Positions 11,735 through 23,399 of a stretch of 64,000 nt of DNA are shown in pieces. The translations under genes were made by a program, and so were the position numbers. This DNA comes from Aquatica leii (lineage: Eukaryota; Arthropoda; Insecta; Coleoptera; Lampyridae). The stretch lies in NCBI GenBank assembly GCA_035610365.1, contig CM069439.1, positions 3,906,001-3,970,000 of the forward strand, read 5' to 3'. Within the stretch, counting starts at the first letter, position 1; every line of letters starts with the position of its first letter. A model generated the notes under the pieces. The model ran no database searches. It was given only the letters and a program-made list of their open reading frames with translations, and was not told the DNA's origin.

Positions 11735-11915
11735 AAGTGAGATACTTGGCTAAGGTATACTTGAGTCTGATACTCGGGTAAAATGTACTCGAGTACTTAA
11801 CCCTAGTATATTATTACTTGAGATTCAAAGCATCAATACTTGAGTTGATCGAGTACATTAGAGAATCAAGTCAACTACAGGGTTGCCCGACTCATCGCAT
11901 CGTTAAATAGAACAT
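11735..11915. repeat. cluster of TACTCGAGTA-like repeats ending in a hAT-like terminus
   Basis: Within 150 bases there are at least seven copies of a TACTTGAGT / TACTCGAGTA motif in both orientations (for example tactcgggta, gtactcgagtac, tacttgag, gagtacatt). The cluster ends at 11876-11890 with CTACAGGGTTGCCCGAC, whose CAGGGTTGCC core resembles the terminal inverted repeats of many hAT transposons. Subterminal repeats of this kind are common in hAT elements. The other end of the element was not located. Confidence 0.45.
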
Positions 11916-12359
11916 AAAATTGTTATTTAAGGATTATAAAATAATGAGTTAAAAAAACAACATCCATAAAAATTAAAAAAACAATAGACACACTGTTATA
12001 GTTTTAGTGTACGTCGGAAGAATTCTAATTGCGTTTACTTCTGTTTAGTAGTCTGTATAGGTGAGTAAAAACTTAGCAAAAAAGTCTTAAGAAATATAGA
12101 AAACAAAAACCGAAATTAAACGTGTCTTTATTGCTGTTTTTAAAGAGCTTAGAGTTCTCTCTCTAACTGCAAGATATAAACATGAATCATGCACTTATGA
12201 TAGCAGATTGTTGTATTTATATTTACTCAAGAGACTTATTAATTCGCTTTTATACGAAACAACGTGCTTTCGTTGTGCTTAAAATTGTAATCGATTTTAT
12301 TATAATTTAGCATACTAATCGAGACTATTATCTTCAACCTTAATTTCCGACAATTTTAG

Positions 12360-12660
12360 CACTAACCACACAATCTTCTGCCGCTCTTATAACGCGATCT
12401 ATTGTTCTTTCCCTTCTTTTGTTGTATACTTCCAAGTCTCGTTTGATATGTTGCCTAATCCAGCGACGGTTCCTGTTGAGTTTCCTTGCCTGCATGTCAT
12501 TGCCTTTGTATTTTCCTCACGACCTTCTAAAAGCATTTTAAAATATTGTTTCCATTCTTGTTTAGTTACGTCGTCACATAGTCATCTGTATTTTGCATGT
12601 ATTTATCTATTACCACGAGTATTTCCGTAATGTTTACATTTAGCTTACATCCAGAATGTT
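12360..12660 (-). pseudogene. possible LINE (RTE-like) scrap
   Basis: On the minus strand a short frame gives TKQEWKQYFKMLLEGREE, matching the pattern that precedes the reverse transcriptase in RTE-type LINEs (W..YF..LL.G.E). Downstream, another frame yields NRRWIRQHIKRDLEVYNKRR and RERTIDRVI, a basic stretch that could be part of the same element. No RT catalytic motif is visible, and frames change within 100 bases. The assignment rests mainly on one short motif. Confidence 0.35.
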
Positions 12661-12699
12661 TTTGCATATTCTTTGTGTTATTCCGAATTACATTAGCAT

Positions 12700-14720
12700 C
12701 CAATATGAAAGCATGAATATTTTTCTCGTCTGTAGTGTTGTACTAAGGCGTAGGTGCATACGTATTTTTCAACAATACTGAATACATTGTTATACGTTAT
12801 AAATGAGTACGCAACAACAAAATAATCTGTAATATGAAGAATATAGAATTTGTTGTCAACACAATTATGTCTATATTACGATTCCTCCAAAACGAAACGC
12901 AGGTAGGCTCTGGATTGAATTTAACGACGCACTTGTAGAAGATAAGTTGTTCTGTAGTGCCTCCAAGACTACTAGAGAAGATTGTTTTACTTAATTAAAC
13001 ATCTAATTAGTTCATTAAAAGGGATCGCTTTTTATTTTAATGTGTTTGTTTAGCTTTTAACGGGAATAAATATCTTTACTCTAGCGATACAATCGCCAAA
13101 AATTAAACATCTTTATGAGCAACAACTTTACGTTTAATTAAACATGTATACATAAAGAGCGTTAAATTTTCCGAATTCAAATTTTCTAAATTTGCTTTCG
13201 CCCTTGTTCATACTAATCGTTAATATCTTTATATACTAAAACACCCATCTAAAAAGAAATTTACGTTTATATTTTCTTATTACGAAGACTTACAAGAAAT
13301 TAAGCGGTTATTTACAAGTTCTATTAAGTTTAGAAACAGCAAAATCGTACAAATGATTATTAACTAAACCAATATTAAACATAATGATTTGTATTAAAAC
13401 TATTTAAAATTAATTGAATTAATATAACTTATGGAAACCGAAAAAATGCGTATACTAACTAAACATAAGCTATTGATTTTTACTCTAGTTAAGGCATAAA
13501 TTCTTAAAAATTTTTGACCAAATGGAACATTTTAAAAAGTTAGCCAAATCTCGACAAAAAATTTACAGTACTAATTAAACCGGTCCTCAGGAAAACAATA
13601 ACGTTGTATCAGTGGTAATTGTTGTTTCAGATTGTTTCAAAAACAATTTTGTGAAATAAATGAAAAAGAAAATAATGTAGATTATGTAGATCATAAGCTT
13701 GAAGTATAAACCGTCAAAATCGTGCACATAGCGAACGAGAAAGATGAAGATTGTAGCAAACTATTAAAATACTGAAACGTTGGAGAAGTTATTCTTAGTT
13801 TCGAGAGCCTTTGCGAGATTTTTGTACATTTCCAGAACGTATACCGAAAGATATGCAACATTCGAGAAGAATTTCCAAAATGTATAAAAGCGGCACAAAC
13901 AAATCAGAGGTTAGTTATTTTTCTTAATTCCAAGACGGCAGTGTTAAGAAGATTATTCAAATTTAAATAAATAAGTGATTAACGCGTGTGAGATAAATAT
14001 ACGGAGTATAACCTTGTACGTGACTTTAGTGTAAACAAACAATAAGTGTTAGTTTTAATAAAATTCATAACAATACTTTTCTATTTTACATATAGTTAAA
14101 GAATTCAACAAAATGATAATAGATGATAATAGATAATGCCCACAAAAAGATACAAATCTATAAGTAAAGATGATGATGTAGACCTTGTTTGATGTTTTTG
14201 AAAATAATTGTTTACAGCACTACGCGATTCTGACTTGAGCCATCACAGTGCGTATAACACTCGTTTGATGCGGTACTTTTCTTTTAGGAAACATTTTTGA
14301 TGAAACTGTGTAAGTGGTGTTTTTGAATTTAGTTTTAAGGTTAACATTTTTTGTAAGTTTATTAATTTCAAATGAAAGGACAAAAAAACTTTCTCCACAT
14401 CAATACTAAATGAAGAAAGAAAAATTTCGAAAAAAAACCTTGTGTTTCCAAAAATGGTCAAACCTGCAAAAACAAATTCTGTTTTCAAATTTTTTAACTG
14501 GTTTGCACAATATTTGTTATTCCCGCAATTTGAAATAGTTAAAATGGTAGACATTGACGTTTCGTAATTGGTCTTTTTAAACAAATTAATTAATGCACTT
14601 AAAACCAATGGTTATAAACAGATTCTCCGTATTGTAAGCTTATAGTTCCAAACAATAATCTCCAATGATTTTTTTATAAAATCGGATTGCAGACACTTCA
14701 AAAGTCAGATTTAGTTAGAA
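12700..14720. other. AT-rich interval without recognisable genes
   Basis: The longest frame, 121 codons on the minus strand at 14243-14608, has hydrophobic and Phe/Leu-rich composition typical of translated AT-rich DNA and no motif I know. It could be a fossil exon, but nothing supports that. The remainder shows no signal. Confidence 0.5.
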
Positions 14721-14724
14721 TAGA

Positions 14725-14800
14725 TTTGCGGGCCGTTTAAAATATGTTGACGGACCGGATACTGCCCGTCGGCGGCCATTTGCCCATGAGAATGTACACA
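14725..14800. repeat. GC-rich 'gggccg' patch, likely a transposon end
   Basis: A 75-base island reading gcgggccgtttaaaatatg, then gacggaccggatactgcccg and tcggcggccatttgcccat. Repeated GGGCCG/GCCCG units with a final TTTGCCCA are characteristic of the termini of some animal hAT (Charlie-like) elements. The opposite end was not identified, so only this fragment is annotated. Confidence 0.4.
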
Positions 14801-14879
14801 ATTTAATTAAGTCAGCGTTAGCCTGTACAATAATGTAACTTTTTTTATTTCTGATGTCATGTCATGTGTTACGTTAAAA

Positions 14880-15300
14880 ATATTTCGGTGTGGTTTTTGT
14901 ACTATATAAATTTTGCCCAGAACGTACTTATTTTGACATACAGAACATCAGTGTAAAATATGTGGTTACATATTAAAACGGCCACTTCCATTTTATGCAG
15001 TCAGAAAGTCAGACGTATGAGTCTGTGAGTTTCCACATTTTTAAACATCTGCGGGTGTTATGATGAATTCATCGGGGTAAGGATGCATTTACATTTTACG
15101 GCGTAATTTGATTTTTCTGTTTTAGCATTAGCAACTTTGGCCACCTACACGTGTTCTTTTAACTTTGGTTACCTACACACGTTTTTATGTTAAAGTGATT
15201 AATTGTAATTTTCGTACCGTATAAGTTTAGTTCCGGAACGCCTACTTTTTGCTACATTCAGAGTATCAGCTGTCAGTTTCATTTTTGATATGTGCGTACC
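14880..15300. repeat. degenerate internal repeats
   Basis: Two kinds of repetition are visible. A segment 'tactatataa...gaacgtactt' at about 14900-14930 recurs diverged as 'taccgtataa...gaacgccta' at about 15215-15245. The unit aactttggccacctacacgt (15132-15151) recurs as aactttggttacctacacac (15160-15179), with a weaker echo at about 15425. They may be part of one old LTR-like or DNA transposon. No coding text accompanies them. Confidence 0.35.
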
Positions 15301-16521
15301 AATAAAAAAGATTATTTCCGTTTTGGCTGCAAGAAAGGCAATACATGCAAACTAACGTTCGCGTTTCTTGGTAAGAATTTGTCTATATTTTTACTACACG
15401 ATTAAACTTTATCGTATTATCTTAGCAACTTGGGTCACCGCCACATCTCTGGTCTTTTTAGAAATTGTGCACATCGAGTCGATGATTTAGAAACACGTAC
15501 GATTGATAACATTGGTTACTTACACCAATTTGGAGTCAAGTCAAAGTATTTGGGTGATGGACAATTAACTTGAGGATACTCCTGCGATGTTATTTCTTCC
15601 TTCACTTTTAGCAATTTTAAGAGACCATTTTGGTGAACTAATAGCTATTAGCATCATAGAACAATCGTGAGTACGTATCCTTTATTATCTATTAATTTAA
15701 GTAGTCGTCGAACGTCAAAACGTACGACTTAGATATACGTGTTACCACGACTAATGCATGCAGATTTATTAGTCTCATTATGTATTACATTTATTATAAG
15801 TGCGTTCAGATTCTGATTACAAAAGTCATTATATTTCGCATCGACTCAAGTTTTCATTCTTCGTTTACCAATTAAGATAGAATTGTAACACTATAATTAG
15901 ATGTACGAAAGATTGTTCAATTTAGGACCCTATAACACCATTTTTATCTATGATATTTATTAACACACTCATATCTGTATAGTTCTACATGGTTTTATTT
16001 TAACTTCTTTCTCTCTCGTCTTGCTGAAATAAATATATTTGTTGTTATACTGTGTCTTGAAATTTGTTTACCTTTATAGTTCGGTAGATATAAACGGGAT
16101 CTGCAAAAAATATTTACTCGTTTTGGCGCTCTTTTAGTTATCGTAATTAGCACACCGAGGACCATCTGAGACTTTCTCTTCAGAATACCGAGCTAGCCGC
16201 CTGCCTTTAAGTTACGGGTAAAATTGTAAGTTTTTAACTTTGGGATACTGGTACATGTTTTTTCATGCTGAAAAATTCCTAAGATAATACAATTAATGAA
16301 GTATTGAGAATTGTATTTTTCAGACCTGACTATATCAAAATAATTGTGTCAATTCTTACGATTACGAACAAATTGGAAAGTACGCTTACCGAAATATCTA
16401 TACTAACTTTTTTCTTGACAGATCGTATGAAACTGAAGAACTTATTTGTAATAACGCTATATGTATGTAATAATTTACTTTGGTCTACGTTGTCCGAAAT
16501 GTTCCAATTGACGACAATAAT

Positions 16522-17160
16522 TTAATAATAAGCACTATTTTTGTAAGAATTGTTGTCCCTTAAAAAGGCTGAACAACATCTAGTATATATGTATGATGCG
16601 TGATAGCAATCAGCGATGGTGCAAGCGTTTAGTAGACGGTCATCTTCGCAAGAGCTCCAGTCTTTTTTGTGTTTTAAGACCATGTTTAATGGCGATGACC
16701 AATTGCTGTAGTATGATCTTCCAATACCCATTTAAACCACAGTATGGAATTCTTTCTCGGTAATTCGTAGTTTATCAGGTGCAAGGCGGCGGTGTTTGCA
16801 GAAAATTAAAGATCCTGAAGTAGCTCGTAAATTGTGCTTTGTTGAATGCTTGGAGATATATGGCACGCCGGATGATTTAGTTATTTTAGGAAATTCTTTA
16901 AAAAGTTTGTAAAACGCAGTTGTTTCTGAAGTAGTAGCGTGAACATTAGAGTATCCTTGTTCTGATACTGTTCGAGCTTTTGTAGCAATATTGGTGAGGT
17001 CAATAAATTTGTTGTTCCGGATGTCTAGTACAAGTTGGTAATGATGTAAAAATCAGTTCCAATGATTGGTTTAGTAACCTCGGCGATGACCAAACGCCAA
17101 GAAAAAGACCTACGTAAACCTAAATTTAGTTCTGTTGGAAATGTTTTTTTAATATCAACA
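16522..17160 (-). pseudogene. Ty3/gypsy pol fragment: protease C-terminus to RT N-terminus
   Basis: Reading on the minus strand from 17160: TELNLGLRRSFSWRLVIAEV, TKPIIGTDF, HHYQLVLDIRNNKFIDLT, the end of a retropepsin. A linker follows (FYKLFKEFPKITKSSGVPY), then the start of RT: KHRRLAPDKLRITEKEFHT, GIGRSYYSNWSSPLNMVLKH, KKDWSSCEDDRLLNACTIAD. This matches the usual gypsy order. Two disablements are clear: one T is missing in a T run after GTDF (about 17049), and an in-frame TAA (16732-16734) replaces the residue before MGIG. The normal WRPCGDYR motif is altered (WSSCEDDR). The RT palm and everything beyond are absent. No LTR was identified. Confidence 0.88.
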
Positions 17161-17199
17161 TAGGTATAAATTTAGTTTTGCCAACAATATACTAGAGAA

Positions 17200-18740
17200 T
17201 AATCTTAAATATTATGTGTCTAACGTTAACTACTTATAGCACTTCTCCTTCAAAATTGCAATATTGAAAAAAAGATTTTTGGATCAAAACAACAAGTTCT
17301 GTAGATATAATTATTACAAAAAAACGAAACAACAAAATACCACAAAAATTTTTTTGCATGCAATCATAGTAAGCAAAAAAATTATGCCTAAAAATTATTA
17401 TTTTGAGCATTTCTATTGTAGCAATATATTTAATTTAAAAATATATATTTTTTACATATTTATATAAAAGAATTTATTTTATTATAAATAAATATATTTT
17501 ATTTTTAGATTTTTAACTTTATTATTTTATATAAAACATTTATAGCTTCATTAATTTCATATGTCAATTTCATTGATGGATACACTTTCATCGTTTCAAC
17601 GTTTCATTTAAAACTCCGTCTTCGAATATTTAAACGGTAATGTTCTCTAGTTTTTACTTGCTCTACGTTACTGAATTTCAAATAGGTACTAATAAATCAT
17701 GGCAATTCTTATAGTTCTTATAATTTTCAATCTAAATTTGAAAAATTATTCGTTTCATTAGTTTCGAAAACGCTATGACTTGGAAAATCTGAAAACGTTT
17801 CGTTGTTTTAAATTAAAAACGGAATTTTTTTTGTTGAAAAATGATAGTCAAACAAAAATAAATTCAGTCAAACAATTTATTATAAATGAATAAACAACAA
17901 TTCTTTATTAATTTCGTTTTGAAAGTTTGCAATTTGCTAAAATTTTATCAACGAACCGTTCTCTATAATTGAACTGTAATGGACTTTCTTGATTGTGACA
18001 ACAATTTTGTTGCATTTACATATTTTACAATACTTCAAAAGTTTATTGCATTATAACAAATTATTTGATTCAAAAATACTCTAAAGCAATTTTGTGTAGA
18101 ATGCCAGAACTAAAACGCTCGTTGCTCATACTTGGTATATACAAAATTCTTACTTATAAATATGCTAAAAAGCTCCATAACTACCTAGAGCTTTTTAAAA
18201 TATATTTTCCAATTTGTGCATGAATAATGCTGCACCGCCTTTTTACTGTATATTAATTTATAAGTGACGCCTTTTTGATACTAAAAGTTATTAAACTCTA
18301 GCAAATAATTTGACAGAATGCCAACCATTTTTTTTTAATTTTTGAGTTGTATGTGGACATGCTTTTTATCTCGACGTTTATAACGTAAAGACTAAATTGA
18401 ATCGTATAAGTGAAGCTTTTCTCTAATATTGACAATATCGAGAAAGTGAACTGAGATAACATCAATTCTTAGCCTCAAGAATCTTTTTCTATTTTTTTTA
18501 TTATTTCTAAATTAAATGACAACTGTAGAAAACTATTGTCGCTTATAATTAATTAAGCTTATTTGCGTATGACAACACAAAAAACTATTTTAGCTGGTTT
18601 TGGTAACAATCAAATAATTTAAAAAGCAGTTCTATAAACCAAATATCAAAAATAATTAACTCAAATTCGTAGAACGTTTTTGTTTTCTGATGACAAGCGC
18701 TATTGACTTTCAAATCGCAAAGACTTTGTATAATTAAAAA
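17200..18740. other. AT-rich interval without recognisable genes
   Basis: Low-complexity A/T with stops in all frames. No transposon motif or repeat was noticed. Confidence 0.55.
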
Positions 18741-18774
18741 ATGTTAAATAATGTTAAATGCAGTTAAAAATCGT

Positions 18775-19440
18775 ATAACTAGAAGAGAGGTATTACAATT
18801 TTCCATTCTGGATAATTCCCGTGTTGTCGATTTCTTACCAGCTGAGCTTTCGTCACACGTCGCAATAAACATCTTCAGAGCCTGGAATGAACTAATTGAT
18901 TGCGCCTTGAAGTACCGCTTCTATAGACCGGCTTCCAATCGATAAAATTTTCCAAATCTCCGGTAAAAGAAAACTAGAATCTCAATTGATATTAAAAGAA
19001 TTTTTGATTAAATAAATAAATTAAAACTTGATGGCTCGTTTCTAGCACGTGCTCTGCTACTGCTGATTGCTTAAGACGACTACATCTTTGATGTTTTTTA
19101 ATGTTTCTAATGTATGTATGTACAACCACAAGAAAAAAATGCGATAACGCTATCACACTAAAAAGGAATAACGTCTTTCATAGTATTTAAAAGTTGTTTG
19201 CGACTAACACTTTGGTTAAATAATTTAACCATTTTTTGTGGTTGACTTAGAGAAACAGCTCTGTACACTAAAGAATTTACCACTGATGATTTCTCAGAAG
19301 AGTGATGGTGAGACAATCTATTTAAATATCTATCTATATGAGTAGGTTTTTCATAAACTGGATGTATTAATTAACCATCTTTATTTCGAGTCTAAAAATG
19401 GTAAAAAAAGTTTTTATGTCATTTAATGTCTATTCATCAA
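18775..19440 (-). pseudogene. Penelope-like element fragment, left arm of a head-to-head pair
   Basis: Minus strand, from 19400 downward: HPVYEKPTHIDRYLNRLSHH, the PLE reverse transcriptase motif KPTHTDRYLNxxSxHH; then VNSLVYRAVSLSQPQKMVK. A deletion at about 19090-19110 joins this to the GIY-YIG tail (HQRCSRLKQSAVAEHVLE, then SHQVLI). Further left (about 18960-18785) is the 3' segment with ccggtctatagaagcggtac and the end ATTATCCAGAATGGAAAATT. That 3' segment recurs at 20.1 and 27.96 kb. Stops and frameshifts throughout make it inactive. Confidence 0.85.
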
Positions 19441-19493
19441 AATATTTATTTCACTATAGAATTAAATTAACCCTTCTTTACCATTTTTAGACG
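19394..19493. repeat. inverted-repeat junction of the two Penelope fragments
   Basis: TCTAAAAATGGTAAA at 19394-19408 is mirrored by TTTACCATTTTTAGA near 19478-19492, separated by about 70 AT-rich bases. From here both arms read outward with matching RT text, so this is the centre of a large imperfect palindrome of about 1.5 kb. Confidence 0.75.
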
Positions 19494-20336
19494 TTTTAGT
19501 TACTCAAAATGAAACTGGTTGTATTAGCACATTCAGTTTCTCAGAACCGTAGTCATACCATCACTTTTCTCAGAAATTCTCAGTGGTGAATTTTTTAGTG
19601 CACAGAGCTGTTTTTTTAAGTCAACTTCAAAATCTTCATCTAACTAAGGTGTTTATCGCAAAAAACTACATTAGAAAAAGTATTGCATAATCTGTTACAA
19701 AGCTTACCTATTTTTTTGTAAAGGTACTACGGATCGTATCGGAAAAAAGGTTGCCGAAACACAACATTATCACTTGGATTTGTACTTTTTCTAAATTGAG
19801 CCCATTTTTAAATGCTGTGAAAGACTTTATTCGTTTTCAGTCTCACGGCGTTTATAGTATTTTTGTTCTTGCGGTCGTACATACATTGGAGAAACGGGTA
19901 GAAGCGTGGGAATTTGTATTAAACAACATCAAAAAATGTAGTCGTCTTAAACAATCTTCCAACTTAGCAGTAGCGGATTACATGCTAAAAACGGGTCATC
20001 AAATATTGTTTAAAAAATCAAATATTGTTTAATTACTATCGTCAAAAAATTAGGGAATTCATTGAAATAATTAAAAATTCATTTAATATTACTCAAAATT
20101 TTAGATTTCCTTTATTGGAGGTTTGGAAATCAGTTTTATCGACCAGAGGCCGGTCTATAAAAGCAAGACTTCAAAGCAAAACAAATCAGTTTTTGCGGAC
20201 TCTGAAGTTGTCTACTGCAACGTGTGACAAAATCTCAGCTGGTGAAAAATCGACAACACGGAAATTATCCAGAATGGAAAATTGGAATACGAAAGTAACC
20301 CGTGAAAATCTGAATTCTGTTATAGAAAAGAGATAG
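19441..20336 (+). pseudogene. Penelope-like element fragment, right arm of a head-to-head pair
   Basis: Plus strand, mirror image of the left arm. 19480-19640: VTQNETG, SYHHFSQKFSVVNFLVHRAV. 19740-19830: KHNIITWICTFSKLSPFLNA and VKDFIRF. 19838-19935: SHGVYSI followed, after a frame change, by FCSCGRTYIGETGRSVGICI, a GIY-YIG endonuclease with the GVY and YIG motifs and catalytic-type Arg. 19945-20030: KCSRLKQSSNLAVADYMLKT and GHQILF. 20050-20336: EFIEIIKNSFNIT, LLEVWKSVL and the 3' segment. This arm retains more of the nuclease domain than the left arm. Frameshifts within the GIY-YIG domain prevent function. Confidence 0.87.
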
Positions 20337-20539
20337 TTCAATTTTTTTTATTCGTATATTCTTATCATTAAATTTTGTACCTTTGTGTGCCTTTAAAAAT
20401 CAACTAATTATTGAGCTATTTATAAAATTCTACTAAACGTTAAACCGAATTTTTATTTGCAATACACCTATTTTATATAATAAAATTAAATATAAAATTG
20501 TACTGGAAAAAATGTTAAAGAATTTTAACATATACTCTG

Positions 20540-21640
20540 TGACATTAAAATTGCAACACTAAGAAAAGGTGGATATTTTGCGACAAAACTTGGTAGGAGG
20601 TTTAGTTGCTAGGTAGTAAATAATTAAAATTTTATTTAAATGAATCAAGTGCTAATGGCATATTGACTTTTTTTCTGTTTCTACTACTTCATTCTCGTTT
20701 GACTTTCGTGCGAATTTTGTTTAATTTACTGTTATCTCTTGTGATTCTTCTGTTTAACCTAAGAGTGTGGTTATGCCTAGAGTGCGACAACAATAGTTTT
20801 TCCTACAAGGAAATTGCAAATCGTCTTAATCGGAACCAATTCACTATCATACGCATCTATCAAAAAAGATCAGAATCGTCGTAGACAAGGAACTGGACGA
20901 CGGAAGAAAACAAATGAGGTGCAGAACTGCCATCTTCGACTGATGGCAATAAGAGACCGTTGTTCCAGTACCAGATCAATCGCAAATCAATGGTTAGGTA
21001 ATGAAGGTCGTCCTGTAACTTTTCGAACAGTTTACCGTCAAATCAGAAGTACTGGATTGCAATCGTATTAATCACATCTTGTGCTACCACTGACGGCTTA
21101 ACACCGACATCAACGTTTAGAGTGGTGTAAGTTGCAATTCCACTAGAACCTGCAATGGCATAGAGTAGTTATCAGTAATAAATCCCAATTCTGTTTGGGA
21201 ATGCATAATCGCTGTATGACATTCAGACAAAGACGTGAAGAATTCAATTTCTTCTTGAGTGGCATGTGCACCACACTGTGGTATAAGGTGCTATAATCTA
21301 TGAGAGAAGTCTCGAGGCAATAACCCACTTTTACAGCAAGTCCAAACCAAGCAAGACACTCTATGAACCGTTTCTAAAAAACAAATCTTAATTTTTTACT
21401 ATAGTCACCCAGATCTTTTGCCTATTGAACACGTGTGGGACATTATAGGTAGAAGACTGAAAAACTTAGCGCACCTCCACAGACACAGAAAGCTCTCCGA
21501 CACAAATTGCAAGTTGCTTGGGATACAATAACTTAAAAAGAAATTGACCGCTTGCTAGAATCGATGCCACGAAAAATAGAGTGTCAAGCCAATAAGGTAG
21601 AACAACACATTATTAATAAATTTCTAAATTTCCATGGTAT
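20540..21640 (+). pseudogene. Tc1-like transposase relic
   Basis: Plus strand. 20770-20880: paired-like DNA-binding start (YKEIANRLNRNQFTIIRIYQ). 20855-21070: RRRQGTGRRKKTNE, RCSSTRSIANQWLGNEGRPV, TFRTVYRQIRSTGLQSY, the second HTH of Tc1 transposases. 21110-21240: RLEWCKLQFH, then VISNKSQFCLGMH, where the usual FSDES first catalytic Asp is replaced by Asn. 21404-21470: YSHPDLLPIEHVWDIIGRRL, holding the third acidic region of the DD34E type. 21490-21590: ALRHKLQVAWDTI, then LLESMPRKIECQ. Many frameshifts. Possible 5' terminal repeat at about 20540 (tgacattaaaattgcaac); the matching right end was not seen. Confidence 0.85.
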
Positions 21641-21725
21641 TTTTTGGAAAAAATCTAATTATAAAAACCCAAAAAGTAAAAATAGTTTAAAATTTTCAAA
21701 ACAATACAAGAAAATTATCAAAATA

Positions 21726-22071
21726 CAGTAGAGTTTCGCTATTCCGAATTAATTGGGACCGAGCAGTGTTCGGTTTGGCGAGAATTGGAAATAGGCGGGT
21801 TTTATTAATAATATCAAAGTAGGGACGTGGCATAAATTAAGTTTGGAGGCATCTAATAGTGATTTTCGACGAATCCTACTTTAGTATAAATAAATCCGAC
21901 ATGTTTTTATCAAATTTAGACTGTATGTATGTTCCTATTTAACTTTTTTGTATAACAATAAGTATACAACGTCTTTTTAATTTCTCCTATTGTTAAGTAA
22001 TTTTTTTTAAACTCTGTTTAGAATAGGTGGGTTTTTGAAATAGTGGGGTTCGGAATAGCGGGACTCTACTG
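21726..22071. mobile_element. 346-bp MITE with terminal inverted repeats and TA duplication
   Basis: The left end begins CAGTAGAGTTTCGCTATTCC at 21726, preceded by TA. The right end, read on the other strand from 22071, begins CAGTAGAGTCCCGCTATTCC and is followed by TA on the plus strand. The repeats continue for 23 bases with two mismatches. Subterminal sequence is also repetitive (aataggcgggtttt near 21791 and aataggtgggtttt near 22022). No coding capacity. TIR of this kind plus TA target duplication fits a non-autonomous pogo/Tigger-type (Tc1/mariner superfamily) element. Confidence 0.9.
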
Positions 22072-22639
22072 TATGTATAAACGGGAAGAAAAATATTTGG
22101 ACTTACTGTTTCTATAATCGCAATAATTATGTAAAAAAAATGTTTTTATAAACTATTATGCTTGTCTGCATCAATCAAACATAATTTGTTAAATAAAATT
22201 AGAATCGATAAAACAAATTTTGTTTTAAATACAGCAAATTGTTTCAAAAACGTTTTTAAAAATTTAGAATTAGTGTAAATATTTTTTTTTATAAGCACCA
22301 ACGCACCAAAACGTTAAAACATTTTTAACGTATTGTTTACGCCGATATTATAATGTATACAGATTGTATCAAAAATACGTGTGGTAATTTTAACCAATAG
22401 ACGAACTCGTTAGAAGTTAAACAGTTTGCTTTGGCATTTCGAAAAAATCGTCAATTTTTTTTGCGATTTTTTTACTGCTTGGTACTTGAACTAGACCTTT
22501 TTTCGAAAAACCATAGCAATTTGTACCATTGTTGTTATGGCGTATACAGTCAGGTTCAGTTTATTATATGTGTCAAGATAACTGTCATTCTTAAAAACGC
22601 CCAATTTTTCTAATCAAAAATTAACAGATATTGTTCAAC

Positions 22640-23340
22640 TATTTGGTGAAACTGATCAAAATGCTGTAGAGCAGGAATATTGTATGCGGTTCGTTTCTCT
22701 AATAGTGTTTTACCAATAAGGCATACATTTCAATCAACTGCCCAACATCTACGGAATTATAGCTCTTTTAAACCTAAAGCCAAAGATACGAACCTCGTCT
22801 TCGCGTGTACGAGATGTCGACGAGAATATTCTGGATGTTGTTGCAGCTCGACCAGGTACAAGTAGTCGTAGAGTCGCAATTCAATATGCGGTATAGCATT
22901 CGATAGTTTGAGTAATTTTATAAGTCCAACAGTTATATCCTTACCATATGCAACGCGTTTAGTTTTCTCTGGTGATCATGCTGATAAGTGCACATTTTGC
23001 CGATGGATGTTTGAAAACATTTATATACAACCAAATTATTTTATTTATTTGTTGGCAAAGCAGGATTTACAGAAACGGGATATTTTCTGTCGACAACATT
23101 CATGTATGGGATGATGAAAACCCACATGCCATAAAAATACAAAATTCTTGGTAAACGTGTGAGCTGGTATTTTAAATAGTCTACTAATGTTTTACCACGT
23201 CTCCTCAATCGTAAATAATATTTGAATTTGCTACAAAACGTGACTTGCTGTGATAGTCACAAATTGGCTAAACAATGTTAGACGAAAAAAATGAACAATT
23301 AAAGAATCTCATTGAAGGTGCTGCTACAGTGATATAATCG
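22640..23340 (+). pseudogene. mariner-like transposase relic C (DUF4817-type)
   Basis: Plus strand. 22680-22780: YAVRFSNSVLPIRHTFQSTA and QHLRNYSSFKPKAK; then in another frame RVRDVDENILDVVAARPGTS and SRRVAIQYAV, the DUF4817/HTH region. 22925-22960: LYPYHMQRV. 22985-23160: ADGCLKTF, FVGKAGFTETGYF and HVWDDENPHA. The motif normally reading TDEAGFT is GKAGFT here, so the first catalytic Asp/Glu pair is lost. The region with the second and third acidic residues is not recognisable after 23160. Frame changes occur about every 100-150 bases. Confidence 0.75.
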
Positions 23341-23399
23341 ACCAATGCTTGACCGAGCAAAAGATTCTTTTAACTGACGTCTAAAGTGTTGTCCAAATA

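Noticed and set aside
14243..14608. 121-codon minus-strand frame that could be an exon of a membrane protein
   Set aside because: No consistent membrane topology, no splice-site pattern and no neighbouring exon text; left as unsupported.
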